Assembly (NCBI GenBank): GCA_964428205.1
Contig: CAYRXE010000002.1
Location: 1 to 62,048, forward strand
Origin: CAYRXE01 sp964428205
GTDB lineage: Bacteria > Patescibacteriota > Gracilibacteria > Peribacterales > Peribacteraceae
Length of the DNA: 62,048 nucleotides
Direction: 5' to 3'
This document shows, piece by piece, positions 8,301 through 15,759 of the stretch. The first letter of the stretch is position 1. Each line of letters starts with the position of its first letter. A model generated the notes under the pieces. That model worked only from the letters and a program-made list of their open reading frames with translations, searched no databases and was not told the DNA's origin. The position numbers were made by a program, and so were the translations under genes.

Positions 8301-10524
8301 GCGACAAGCCCGGCGTGATGTTCATGATCATGCGCGTTTTCCAACCTTGATACAAAGGACCTCCTCCAATAGCCATTCTCTTTAACTTAGCGATCCATGC
8401 AGCATTCAAGGAAAACGCTGCAGAAGTAATGGCACCACCCGTCACGTTGACGCCCCAATCACTCCAGTCGCGTGAGGCAGTCATGTTAAAGGGGTTCATT
8501 CCCAGTGCATCCATGGCCAAATCCACCGGCACCATGAAGTACTTGACGGTGTTTCCAAAGGGATCATCGAAGATGTACAGGAAGTTGCCTACCACCATCG
8601 CGACACCTTTGTTTTCGGTAATCTTTTCTCCGGTTTTTCTTGCCTGCTCCTGGTGCTCACGCACTTTATCGAGAGCATTCGAAAGCCAGTAGTTTACAAA
8701 GTTCTCGCCATGGCGCAGGCGCTCAGATAGGGCTTTGAGCTTGGCACGATCCGTAATGGACGGATGTACGCAGAGATCAAATGCCTCGGGCATATCTTTG
8801 GACTTCCAAGTCACCACTTCTCCTGTGTCATCCACGGTGATGTCGAGTGCAGCAAGGCTGGTTTTTAACCCTCTCAGCTGTGTCGCCGTGGTGTCGCTCT
8901 CGCGGTCATCGGTGCAGCGCGTGCGCAAGTAGGTAATGCGGTATTCCTCCAATGCTTGAATCGCTTTTTCACAAGCATCACCGCGTCCTTCGTTGCGCTT
9001 GTCGGTGCTTGTACGCACGCCACGCAGTTGCATTTCCAAATAGTGATGCAGCGCATCCATGCATGCTTCGTTATTTTGTGCGATCAATTCCTCTGGAGTC
9101 ATGCCTACCATTTCTGGAACAGATTCTGAAATCAATACCACAAGAGTTTCCAAGTGCTTCGTGATCCAAGGAATAACCTGCTCTCCGATTTCACCAATTT
9201 TATTCATCAAATCCTTCAAGCCATTGAGTGCAGAACCTGCGGCATCGCCGACGTCTTTTGCGTCCACTCCCATGAACAACTCACCATTCATGCATGCCTT
9301 AGACAACTGGTGCAGGTTTTCGGGGAGAAGAACGTTGTCCTTTAATTTTTTGAGCCCAATGATGGATCCTCCCAAAAGAAACAGTGATAACAGAGGGTGA
9401 TTGATGCCCCATTTGAGCATGGTTTTTCCAATCTCGGCGGCCTTTTTGGCAATACTGAGAGGGGAGGTGAGGATCGACTGAAGAATGTTCAAACGCGCTG
9501 CAATGATTGCGCCAACAGCGACCTCGAACTTGTGTCGTTCCACCCACTTACCCAATTCAAACAAAGCCGTACCCAAATCATCTTCGTAGTTCTGGAGTGC
9601 CACAGAAGCTTTGACGTAATTCACGCCATTGCGACTGACTTCCACTTTGTACTTCTCCTGCATGTCTTTCATGAATTTCTCAAATTGCGGACTCGTCTCC
9701 CCATCTTTGAGTCCAAAGATAGCCGAGATTTCTTTTCTGCCTCCTTCGCCCTTTGTCTTATATACATGTTCTGCTTTTTCGTAGTCTTCTTTCGAGAGTC
9801 CGTACTCCGCCTCTTTGGAACCCGGCAACATGCCCTTCAATTTGCCTTCAAGACCATTGATCATTTTGGCGTACTTATCGAACTTCATGAGCATCTTGTG
9901 TCCTGCGTACAAACCCAGTGCTGCCAAGCCAATGCCCGGAATCCAGTAGATAAGGCTTCCCCAGCCACTTTTCTTGCCCTGAGCCTGTTCTGTGCCAGAG
10001 CCGGTCATCCATCTCCACAGTTTTCTGCCAAGGTATGCGACACCAATGGCTCCCACAGTGAGGGCAGACACTGTTGCAATCTGCTTACCGGACCACTCGC
10101 GAGCATCCCATGTGTGCGGGAGCCAAGCTTCCGCCTCTGCTGCTTTTGCTGGAGCAGAAGGGGCAGAGGCTTTTTCACCATGAACTTCTTTTTCTTCTTC
10201 CGTACGACGTGTGCGCATCTGTTCAATTTTTTCTTGCAGCTGCTTCATGCGTTCATTGGCTCCACCGCGCAATTGATCCAGAACATCGGTACGTGCCTCT
10301 TCCAAAATATCATGCGTTGCCTTGAGAATGAGATTCTTCTGTTCCTTGGTCTCGTTCTTTAACTCCGTTTTCATTAAATCCAACGCCTGCTCGCAGCGCT
10401 TTACCTGCTCTTCGCGCTGATAGGGGGTCTGCTTTGGTCCACGAATGAGCTCATTCACGCTTTCTTGCCCTTGGGACATGGCATTGCGAAGACTTTGTAC
10501 TTCGATGGCTGCAATGGGCGTCAT
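5368..10524 (-). CDS. Giant orphan membrane protein (1,718 aa), last of a four-gene operon
   Basis: I do not recognise this protein. Residues 1-115 are highly charged helix, probably coiled coil. A two-segment membrane hairpin lies at about 148-166 and 189-208. More hydrophobic stretches occur at about 333-355, 374-392 and 1119-1155. Residues 951-987 are an Ala/Pro/Lys linker, flanked by short helical repeats such as LGATADDFLKAG. The C-terminal 250 residues look globular and beta-rich (GSYLFQGEGESMSVKLNGS). No signal peptide, ATPase motif or catalytic motif is visible. The membrane hairpin resembles that of the 434-aa protein two genes upstream. Its start is 6 nt after the 72-aa gene; an internal ATG at 10479 (MSQGQES) is an alternative start. 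Confidence 0.85.
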   Translation of the reverse strand: MTPIAAIEVQSLRNAMSQGQESVNELIRGPKQTPYQREEQVKRCEQALDLMKTELKNETKEQKNLILKATHDILEEARTDVLDQLRGGANERMKQLQEKIEQMRTRRTEEEKEVHGEKASAPSAPAKAAEAEAWLPHTWDAREWSGKQIATVSALTVGAIGVAYLGRKLWRWMTGSGTEQAQGKKSGWGSLIYWIPGIGLAALGLYAGHKMLMKFDKYAKMINGLEGKLKGMLPGSKEAEYGLSKEDYEKAEHVYKTKGEGGRKEISAIFGLKDGETSPQFEKFMKDMQEKYKVEVSRNGVNYVKASVALQNYEDDLGTALFELGKWVERHKFEVAVGAIIAARLNILQSILTSPLSIAKKAAEIGKTMLKWGINHPLLSLFLLGGSIIGLKKLKDNVLLPENLHQLSKACMNGELFMGVDAKDVGDAAGSALNGLKDLMNKIGEIGEQVIPWITKHLETLVVLISESVPEMVGMTPEELIAQNNEACMDALHHYLEMQLRGVRTSTDKRNEGRGDACEKAIQALEEYRITYLRTRCTDDRESDTTATQLRGLKTSLAALDITVDDTGEVVTWKSKDMPEAFDLCVHPSITDRAKLKALSERLRHGENFVNYWLSNALDKVREHQEQARKTGEKITENKGVAMVVGNFLYIFDDPFGNTVKYFMVPVDLAMDALGMNPFNMTASRDWSDWGVNVTGGAITSAAFSLNAAWIAKLKRMAIGGGPLYQGWKTRMIMNITPGLSQINMVRGMVKTAHDVKIIKMFGFLEGRRINNALAHANIRPEIIGIIETGSDADLMKVANEIGASLRNETDLVTKRTQLREFVQRKMRVKELRLKEVPGKLRTAKFWKWADAFKGKEIAYQDELYKMLMVKFAKAEDLMKVGHSATELLAAGAEMDDLLHATTHLDEAARTAACKELRSLGATADDFLKAGKDSAAWKAAGGAADDFTKAEKAAAGAAAKSAPKAPPPANPGAKAPAGTPAKAAAEGVEGTKALNSKLLALGPNADDAKILQVLREGGATEKMITKLQSSPEGLKLFKGAIATGQEAEVGKVMGMANKASKAVVALRMLGVGADVFAAYMAYQDLMDNELKIDHVKKTGNKELQKLYETTRIIHGTNLGVNTVAVVVGTLAFVSGVAATASVVLIPVALAISVGVEGWKQVEAIATDVYGTYKEYLNQTPANILVQLRQKSESDPRSFGSALYSMASWSDASEIGRQSGDSQIRELCKAYLVQTARLNPGMGESKENFKKRFDIYLLDAMKYVGRSGETSVDEHVFAKARIFADLCAKGRQAQSLGEEYDINGYKLSDFGDHPEDEGRAAVDERWKKKQAVVEQQFNNRHQELADGINFVKSSVEPRKELTAKTRIREMLLLSVEDDVNFLRRRLEETDYDKIGPGDSLHKRTAIVMASDMLRTELRNQSEALFKQPGSIRYEDVLAAQTRIRSILHTEPIKFQNDGIRLGIREKLIQRTELEGKGAYLAVIPEHGSEGFEQLEMSWLLDNPLPYKYEKRPLEQNEQISMGTKLMELKGGVLQPDGSYLFQGEGESMSVKLNGSVWAWSDTKSNTWQPAGVGLYENKHSSLSPARQAQRTEWNRIGLILKTINEKHEAAFWMIEKEVRNADAKTGTTIDQPLDVQLWNTKTSTPLMRRSQEFYFRLPFPSMKWQCVYADGRKSEVLSLNQTKQHLGEGSITDPGAVKIRFWLPSNPQNVYEVPIQNAA

Positions 10525-10530
10525 AAGGGT

Positions 10531-10749
10531 TTAGAGGGGCTTATTAAAGAGTCCACGAACGAGGTGATACGCGCTTTTTCCAATGCCATGAATGGAACGA
10601 CCTACGACATTGCTCGTAACCGCACCTGCTTCCACTGCTCCGCTCATGAGGCCATTCACTGCCCAGCGCAAACGAGACTGCCTGGAGCCAATGGCACCAG
10701 ATTCTGGAGCGAATTCCTGAGCCTCTGAATGCTTGAGTGTTTCTGACAT
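10531..10749 (-). CDS. Small orphan protein (72 aa) in the giant-protein operon
   Basis: This short gene lies between the 434-aa and 1,718-aa genes with gaps of 9 and 6 nt, so it is almost certainly co-transcribed. It begins MSETLKHSEAQEFAPESG and has a weakly amphipathic Gly/Ala-rich centre (VNGLMSGAVEAGAVTSNVVG) and a basic end. It has no clear membrane segment and no recognised domain. Support comes from the tight spacing and from the Ser-Glu start shared with operon neighbours. It may be an adaptor for the larger proteins, but nothing in the sequence shows this. Confidence 0.7.
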   Translation of the reverse strand: MSETLKHSEAQEFAPESGAIGSRQSRLRWAVNGLMSGAVEAGAVTSNVVGRSIHGIGKSAYHLVRGLFNKPL

Positions 10750-10758
10750 GCGCAGGGA

Positions 10759-12063
10759 TTAGGAAGCGGTTTTTACTTCTTCGAATACATAATCAAGAGA
10801 TGCCTTTTTAGGCTTTGCACCTTTCGCATCAAGGTCGCTCCAGACTTCCAAGTTACCTTGCGAGCGATTGCCGTCTTTCTTTGCCCTGATGAAACTTGCG
10901 GCAAGTTGTTCCTGGTCAATAAACCCGTTGCCAACCATTGGACCAATTCCTCCTTCCAATTTGAGCATAGGCCCGCGCAATGCACCGCCCTCGTAGGTCG
11001 TTGCTTTTTGTAGAACCGAGAAGAGATCAGCCTCTGCGTATTCTCCCTTTGCATCGAGTTTCACTTGATCAGGGTATGCAGTAGCAATGCCTTTCGCTGT
11101 CGCCTTTTTAAGCATGGTATCGAGCTTTACCGAACCCTTGATAGAGTATGGCTTTCCATCAATGACGATGTGCTTCTTCTCTTTAGAGAACTGCACATTC
11201 ACACTCTCTACTCCAAAATAAAATTTCACGGGTGTGGTGAGGTGGAGCAAATTTGTGTTTTTAATTCGTTCGTCGTGGAAATCCACCGAGCTAAGCTTAT
11301 CCATCTTGAGACGCTCTTCTACTGTTTTAGCACCTGCCTTATCTGCCTTATCTTTCTCATCAGCCTCAGTTTTTGCCTGGGCTTCTTTATGTTTGTAGTA
11401 CTTATATCCTCCATAGGTCGCCAAACCCGCAACGATTGCTCCCCATGCCAATTTGCTGCCGTTTGCCAGTTTGTCCCACAGCCATGAAACAGCTTTGTAG
11501 GTAAGGTAACCGGCTGCGAGGAGGCCTGTGCCCACGAGGATCTTGCCGCCGGTGCCGCCGTTTTCCCACATATCTTTCATGCGGTCTCTCACGGCAGGGA
11601 TGGTGCCTTTTTCTTTCGCTTCTTCGAGGAATCCTTCGACACGCTTTTTACCTTCTTGGTAGACCTCGGTTTTTTCGACCTTCTTCACAATTGCTTTTCC
11701 TTCCTCGTAGCCGCGCTGTAATGCCTCATTGCCAGCGTCGACCGTAGTTTCGGTCGCGGGTTTGAGAATATCGGGCATGACTTCCGCAGCTTTCTTTCCT
11801 GAATCCGTTGGGAGCAGAGGCTCTTCGATTTTGTGTTCCTCCAGAGTGGTTTCAAGATCGGTCAGAGCTTCTTTCGTATCCTGCTGCTTTTGCTCTTTGA
11901 GGTGCTTTTTTACAGAGGAACGCAGGGTGCGCAATTCGTCACGGTTCTTGAGCTTCATCTGTGGTACATGCTCTTTGACCGCTTTCGCAGCATCGCGGAT
12001 CTTGTTGGGATCCGTTTCGTTGCCCGTAAGTGTTTTAAGATGTTCGCTCATAGAGTGAGACAT
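10759..12063 (-). CDS. Orphan membrane protein (434 aa) with coiled-coil N-terminus
   Basis: Residues 1-165 are charged and helical (for example RDELRTLRSSVKKHLKEQKQ). Two hydrophobic segments follow at about 174-190 (ILVGTGLLAAGYLTYK) and 205-222 (LAWGAIVAGLATYGGYKYY), joined by WLWDKLANGS. A Lys/Glu/Ala-rich linker leads to a globular C-terminal domain (about 270-434) with FYFGVESVNVQFSKEKKHIV. The hairpin has the same layout as residues 148-208 of the 1,718-aa protein. There is no signal peptide, and the family is not recognised. A second in-frame ATG at codon 5 is an alternative start. It lies 20 nt after the 266-aa gene. Confidence 0.82.
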   Translation of the reverse strand: MSHSMSEHLKTLTGNETDPNKIRDAAKAVKEHVPQMKLKNRDELRTLRSSVKKHLKEQKQQDTKEALTDLETTLEEHKIEEPLLPTDSGKKAAEVMPDILKPATETTVDAGNEALQRGYEEGKAIVKKVEKTEVYQEGKKRVEGFLEEAKEKGTIPAVRDRMKDMWENGGTGGKILVGTGLLAAGYLTYKAVSWLWDKLANGSKLAWGAIVAGLATYGGYKYYKHKEAQAKTEADEKDKADKAGAKTVEERLKMDKLSSVDFHDERIKNTNLLHLTTPVKFYFGVESVNVQFSKEKKHIVIDGKPYSIKGSVKLDTMLKKATAKGIATAYPDQVKLDAKGEYAEADLFSVLQKATTYEGGALRGPMLKLEGGIGPMVGNGFIDQEQLAASFIRAKKDGNRSQGNLEVWSDLDAKGAKPKKASLDYVFEEVKTAS

Positions 12064-12083
12064 ACGAAATATGAAAGAAATAC

Positions 12084-12884
12084 TTAGGCTTTTGGTTTGA
12101 GAACCTGTGTTCCCACAAGTGCGTAGAGGTTAATTTCTGCAGGCTTCGTTTCATCTACTTTCTTCAGCTCTTCGGCATTTTTAGGATGCTCGATAAACGC
12201 AGCTGCTTTATCGATCGCATACTCAGCTAATGTCTTTTTGCTCTTCGATGACTTCCATTCGTCGTACAGTTTTTGTACGGCATCATCATCATTTTGCTTT
12301 CCCTTACCTTCTGCGAGTTTGAGAGTCTTTGGGAGAGTAGCTTTTACCTTCTTGCGAATGTCAGTTTTTGCAAAATATTCCATGTACAAGTTATCGGCGA
12401 TTTCGGAATGTTCCGAAGCGTCCTTGTAGCCAAGTAGCTTTAAAATGCCTCCTTTGGCCTTTCCAAAGAAACTTACAATTGCCCCCATACCTCCTGCAAG
12501 AGTTTCATTTTCGAGGATGCTCGTCAGAAATCCTTTCTTTTTCGCATCCGCGGCGAGCTCTTCAGCACTTTTATTTTCTGGATTATAGGCACTCTCAACA
12601 GGTGCAGCAGGAGCGGCTGGCGTCGTTTTTTCTACCACATCGATATGTGTATCAAGCTCTTCCAGAGCTTTTGCGACTTCCGTTTTTACCTCGTTCGTTC
12701 CTTCTAGCTTTTTGAGCGTGAGGGTGTGTGTCTTACGGTAGGTGTCGATTTTACCTTTGAGTTCCTTGCGACCCTCAGAAGAGCGCTCATGCACCTTCTT
12801 TTTCGCGGCTTCCTTGTGCTCATGTTGCACATCCGCGTCGGAGAGACGTTCGCCTTTATCGAGCTTCTCAATCAGGTGCGACAT
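12084..12884 (-). CDS. Orphan helical protein (266 aa), first gene of the giant-protein operon
   Basis: The protein opens MSHLIEKLDKGERLSDADVQ and has about 90 residues of charged helix, then a short Ala/Pro linker (TTPAAPAAPVES). A weakly hydrophobic Gly-rich segment follows (about 133-150, LAGGMGAIVSFFGKAKGG), then a helical C-terminal half. The order of charged helix, linker, Gly-rich segment and globular part parallels the two larger proteins downstream, which suggests a related or co-assembling set. No catalytic motif is visible. A strong promoter lies 46-74 nt upstream, and the divergent neighbour is hpf. Confidence 0.8.
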   Translation of the reverse strand: MSHLIEKLDKGERLSDADVQHEHKEAAKKKVHERSSEGRKELKGKIDTYRKTHTLTLKKLEGTNEVKTEVAKALEELDTHIDVVEKTTPAAPAAPVESAYNPENKSAEELAADAKKKGFLTSILENETLAGGMGAIVSFFGKAKGGILKLLGYKDASEHSEIADNLYMEYFAKTDIRKKVKATLPKTLKLAEGKGKQNDDDAVQKLYDEWKSSKSKKTLAEYAIDKAAAFIEHPKNAEELKKVDETKPAEINLYALVGTQVLKPKA

Positions 12885-12929
12885 ATGGTTGTTGGTATGG
12901 ACCCTTCAAATATTGAAAGGTTTCTCCTT

Positions 12930-12958
12930 ATTATAGCAGTTTTGCCCTTCTCCTTCAA
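12930..12958 (-). promoter_or_regulatory. Sigma70-type promoter of the giant-protein operon
   Basis: On the minus strand TTGAAG (12958-12953) and a perfect TATAAT (12935-12930) are separated by exactly 17 nt. The start site would be near 12923, giving a leader of about 40 nt. The leader holds the imperfect palindrome CCTTCAAATATTGAAAGG (12903-12920 on the plus strand), placed where an operator could sit. Confidence 0.75.
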
Positions 12959-12996
12959 TCGCGGTAGGCTCAAGCCGTTTTCCCACTTCATACACT

Positions 12997-13353
12997 ATGA
13001 ACATCCAGCACTTCGAGAAAGGACTCCACTACTCAGACCAGGAGTTTTTGGCTATTGCTCGCAAATTGGGCAAGTTGGCCACCTACTGTAAGCGTGCCAA
13101 GGACGAGGCTTCATTCATTCGCATCGAATCCGAGCGCCGCGATACCAAGAAGGACAATGACCAGGTGCAGGTCGCTATCACGGTCGAATTGCCTCATAAA
13201 ATCCTGCGTGCAGAGTCGCTCAAGCGCCAGGTGCTCGAAGCTGTGGATCGCTGTGTCGACAAGTTGGAGCCTCAGCTCATCAAGTACAAAGAGCTGCACA
13301 TGAACAAAGCTCGCGCTCGCAAGCGCAAGGGGAGTAAGCCTTGGGCAAACTAA
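12997..13353 (+). CDS. hpf: Ribosome hibernation promoting factor (short form)
   Basis: The 118-aa protein fits the HPF/RaiA beta-alpha-beta-beta-beta-alpha fold. It starts MNIQHFEKGLHYSDQEFLAI, continues VQVAITVELPHKILRAES, and ends in the helix LEAVDRCVDKLEPQLIKYK with a basic tail (KARARKRKGSK). These proteins bind the 30S decoding centre and stabilise inactive ribosomes in stress or stationary phase. It lacks the C-terminal dimerisation domain of long HPF. It is divergent from the giant-protein operon across a 112-nt intergenic region and convergent with rplY. Confidence 0.88.
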   Translation: MNIQHFEKGLHYSDQEFLAIARKLGKLATYCKRAKDEASFIRIESERRDTKKDNDQVQVAITVELPHKILRAESLKRQVLEAVDRCVDKLEPQLIKYKELHMNKARARKRKGSKPWAN

Positions 13354-13397
13354 TCACGCACAAAAAGATCTGAGCGACGTTCATCCGTGATCGTCGC

Positions 13398-14075
13398 TTA
13401 TTTCTTGTCTTCGGCCTTCGCGTCTGCAGCTGGAGCAGCAGCACCCTCGGCACCTGGAGCGGCAGCAGCACCCTCGGCAGTAGCAGCACCTTCTGCAGGA
13501 GCAGCAGCGACCACAACTTCTTCCTTACGAGGCTCCTGAACCGTAGCGAGTACGGAGTCAGCGTCGTCCAAGATAGCCACGCCCTTAGGCAACTGGATGT
13601 CCTTTACGTGCACCGTATCGCCAAATTGAACAAGACTTACAATAGACACTTCGAGCTGGTGTGGGAGGTCGGATGGCAAACACTTCACGGTAACTTCGGA
13701 GAGTGGCGTGAGGAGGATTGCGCTCAAGTCTTTGACTGCTGGAGATTCACCTGTGAGCGTGACTGGTACCTTCGTTTCGATTTCTTCCTTCATGTTCACA
13801 GCGTAGAAGTCGACGTGGACAGGATCGCTGGAGACAGGATCGAACGTGATGTCCTTAAAGAGGACCGGCACCTTCTTGCTGTTCATATCGAGCTCGACGA
13901 GCGTGCTTTCACCTGCGCGCACGAATGCCTTGTACAAAGCCTGGAGATCACACTGGATAGGTGTGCTCTTTGTTTCGTGTCCATACACCACGCACGGCAC
14001 TTTGCCGGAGCGGCGAAGGACCTTCGCAGCAACCGAAAGGTCGCGGGCCTGTGCTGAAAGAGGCACCATGTTCAT
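13398..14075 (-). CDS. rplY: Ribosomal protein bL25 (CTC/TL5 type)
   Basis: The 225-aa protein has the two-domain architecture of the general stress protein CTC. The N-terminal 5S-rRNA-binding domain is at residues 5-95 (KVLRRSGKVPCVVYGH, FKDITFDPVSSDPVHVDFY). The C-terminal bL25 beta domain follows to about 185 (GDTVHVKDIQLPKGVAIL). A 40-residue Ala/Glu-rich tail (APAEGAATAEGAAAAPG) is a common extension. It binds 5S rRNA in the large subunit. It lies 34 nt after the glycosyltransferase on the same strand and converges on hpf. No Shine-Dalgarno is visible. Confidence 0.95.
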   Translation of the reverse strand: MNMVPLSAQARDLSVAAKVLRRSGKVPCVVYGHETKSTPIQCDLQALYKAFVRAGESTLVELDMNSKKVPVLFKDITFDPVSSDPVHVDFYAVNMKEEIETKVPVTLTGESPAVKDLSAILLTPLSEVTVKCLPSDLPHQLEVSIVSLVQFGDTVHVKDIQLPKGVAILDDADSVLATVQEPRKEEVVVAAAPAEGAATAEGAAAAPGAEGAAAPAADAKAEDKK

Positions 14076-14109
14076 GAGGCCGGTAGGTTAAAGGATTGCT
14101 GGAATGCCG

Positions 14110-14919
14110 TCAACGACCTTTTACAGCGCCTTTTGCAGTCCCAAGGCCCCATTTTGCGAAGTATTTTACCCCGCTGATCAGGTGAATCCTGGCGGTTTTC
14201 TTGTTCAAAAGGCTCAATACGCCACCTTGGCTCAGGCGCTCCCGACGGTCCTTGGCCGTGACTGCAGGCCAGTACACGACGCGCTTTCCGGCTGCCCAAA
14301 TGCGCCTACACAGGTCCGTATCTTCGAAGAAGAGGAAGAACCTAGGGTCGAATCCATTCAAGCTCTGGAAGAAGTCTTTGCGCATTACAAAACACGCACC
14401 GGCAATCCAATCCACATTAACCGGGTCCGTACTTCCACTGATGTATGTCTCTGGCATGTGACTCCAGTGACCCAGGAAGGTGCGCTTACGCAGAATGTCC
14501 AACACGGTAGGGAAGCGACGGGCAGAGTCGCGCACGGTGCCATCGGGGTAGACGAGTCGTGGAGCGATGAGTCCGATCGTTGGGTCTTCCTTCATCTTCT
14601 GGATCATCCGTTCGAGTCCGTTTTCTTCCAGACGGTTATCGGGATTGATCACCATTACGAATTCTCCTTCTGCACGATCAATTGCGTACACATTGCCTTG
14701 GCCGTAGCCCAAGTTTGCGTTCGTCTCGATCAACTTCACGCCCTCAGTATCGCGAAAGCGATTACGCAAGTACTGCATCGACTCATCATCAGAGTGATTA
14801 TCGATCAGCAAAATTTCCAGGTCCTTTGCGATCGTCTGACTCTGCAAAGCCTCGACACACTTAATACTGTCTCGGTAACTTTTGAAATTGAGGACGATGG
14901 CGGAGGCGAGTGCGACCAT
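14110..14919 (-). CDS. Family 2 glycosyltransferase (rhamnosyltransferase-like)
   Basis: The 269-aa protein is a GT-A fold transferase. It has SAIVLNFKSYRD at the N-terminus, LEILLIDNHSDDESMQYL for nucleotide binding, the DXD-like VINPDNRLEENG, then VDWIAGACFVMRKDFFQ and GFDPRFFLFFEDTDLCRR. The last is the ED box typical of the WbbL/rhamnosyltransferase group. It transfers a sugar from an activated nucleotide to an envelope polysaccharide or glycolipid at the cytoplasmic face; donor and acceptor cannot be read. It has a C-terminal basic amphipathic end and no membrane helix. It is upstream of rplY and divergent from the frameshifted orphan at 14948. Confidence 0.93.
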   Translation of the reverse strand: MVALASAIVLNFKSYRDSIKCVEALQSQTIAKDLEILLIDNHSDDESMQYLRNRFRDTEGVKLIETNANLGYGQGNVYAIDRAEGEFVMVINPDNRLEENGLERMIQKMKEDPTIGLIAPRLVYPDGTVRDSARRFPTVLDILRKRTFLGHWSHMPETYISGSTDPVNVDWIAGACFVMRKDFFQSLNGFDPRFFLFFEDTDLCRRIWAAGKRVVYWPAVTAKDRRERLSQGGVLSLLNKKTARIHLISGVKYFAKWGLGTAKGAVKGR

Positions 14920-14947
14920 GCAGGTAGCTTAGGACAACTGGAGAAAA

Positions 14948-15357
14948 ATGGCGTCAATTCCACTTGTCTTTTGCACTCTGACACGGAAGAATCCGCCAAT
15001 CCTACAGCCCTGCTGTGGGGTTTGTGGTCTTTCATTTCTCTTCAAAAGGAGTTGGAGGTGTTCTTTAGACGCCACAACGTCAGCGTCGGTCCTGTCCGTC
15101 TTAAAGGCATGGAGTCCGATGTAGTCCTGACTTTCAGTTTCCGCGCCGAGTCTCCGGATAGGCTTCACCTGACTGCGAGATGTTCGTCGGGAGATGTGCC
15201 TTTCGGAGGACATAACTATCCTCCCGATGGATGGCTTGGTCTTCTGATCAACGTCACCAACGAGTTCTGCAGGCAGAATGAGTTGCCACTCGTTCGGGCC
15301 ATCGCCTGGCCCGATGGGCCTGTCGCCATTCTGCATCACCGACCGCTTCCTACATAA
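14948..15357 (+). pseudogene. Orphan small gene, apparently frameshifted in a T4 run
   Basis: An ATG at 14948 is preceded by GGAG (14940-14943) and opens MASIPLVF. In this frame the reading goes to unlikely protein. The next frame, open from before 14971 to the stop at 15357, gives a well-behaved 128-residue sequence (LHSDTEESANPTALLWGLW ... NVTNEFCRQNELPLVRA). One extra T in the TTTT run at 14969-14972 would join them into a 136-aa protein. It may be a sequencing error, a real inactivation, or a TTG start at 14971 without the first part. A strong terminator 20 nt after the stop supports real plus-strand transcription. Family not recognised. Confidence 0.6.
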
Positions 15358-15377
15358 AGGAAGAGATCGGCCACAAC

Positions 15378-15406
15378 GCCGCGTACCAGTGGTACGCGGC
15401 TTTTTT
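15378..15406 (+). terminator. Rho-independent terminator after the 14948 orphan
   Basis: A perfect 10-bp stem GCCGCGTACC / GGTACGCGGC with loop AGT is followed by six T residues. Confidence 0.92.
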
Positions 15407-15480
15407 ATGCTATTATTCAAAACCTTGTTCGCAATTACGCCAGCAAGGATTGTCCCTTCAGTGCATTGATAGGAGGACGT

Positions 15481-15657
15481 ATGTCTCAAGGATCTGCTAG
15501 CAATGGAGGAGTGAACCCCATTGCATTCATTGTTGGAGTGTTCTTGTTGCTTGGCTTCATCAATTGGTCTGCGCATCGTGATGACCCGGACAAGCAACCC
15601 ACGGAGCCCGTTCCTACTGTGGTCGAACCACAGGAGTCCAAACCGCCGGCCGCCTAG
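15481..15657 (+). CDS. Small single-pass membrane protein (58 aa)
   Basis: A consensus AGGAGG at 15471-15476 lies 4 nt before ATG 15481, which settles the start. The protein is MSQGSASNGGVNPIAFIVG followed by a single membrane segment (about residues 13-29) and a Pro/Glu-rich tail ending SKPPAA. It probably has its N-terminus inside and its tail outside, but orientation is not certain. It is flanked by terminators on both sides, so it is its own transcription unit. No homology recognised. The strong Shine-Dalgarno is unusual here and is shared with the small genes at 51785 and 52218. Confidence 0.8.
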   Translation: MSQGSASNGGVNPIAFIVGVFLLLGFINWSAHRDDPDKQPTEPVPTVVEPQESKPPAA

Positions 15658-15677
15658 GCCACCGCACTGATGCAAGG

Positions 15678-15701
15678 CCCCTTCATACGAAGGGGTTTTT
15701 T
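15678..15701 (+). terminator. Rho-independent terminator after the 58-aa gene
   Basis: Stem CCCCTTC / GAAGGGG with loop ATAC is followed by TTTTTT. It begins 21 nt after the stop codon. Confidence 0.92.
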
Positions 15702-15759
15702 CGAGCATACCAAAAACGGAGAGCCGAAGCCCTCCGCTAAAGGTTTTGAATGACTGTGA

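Noticed and set aside
14929..15708. Minus-strand frame of 259 codons
   Set aside because: It runs through two plus-strand genes and a perfect plus-strand terminator and has no domain.
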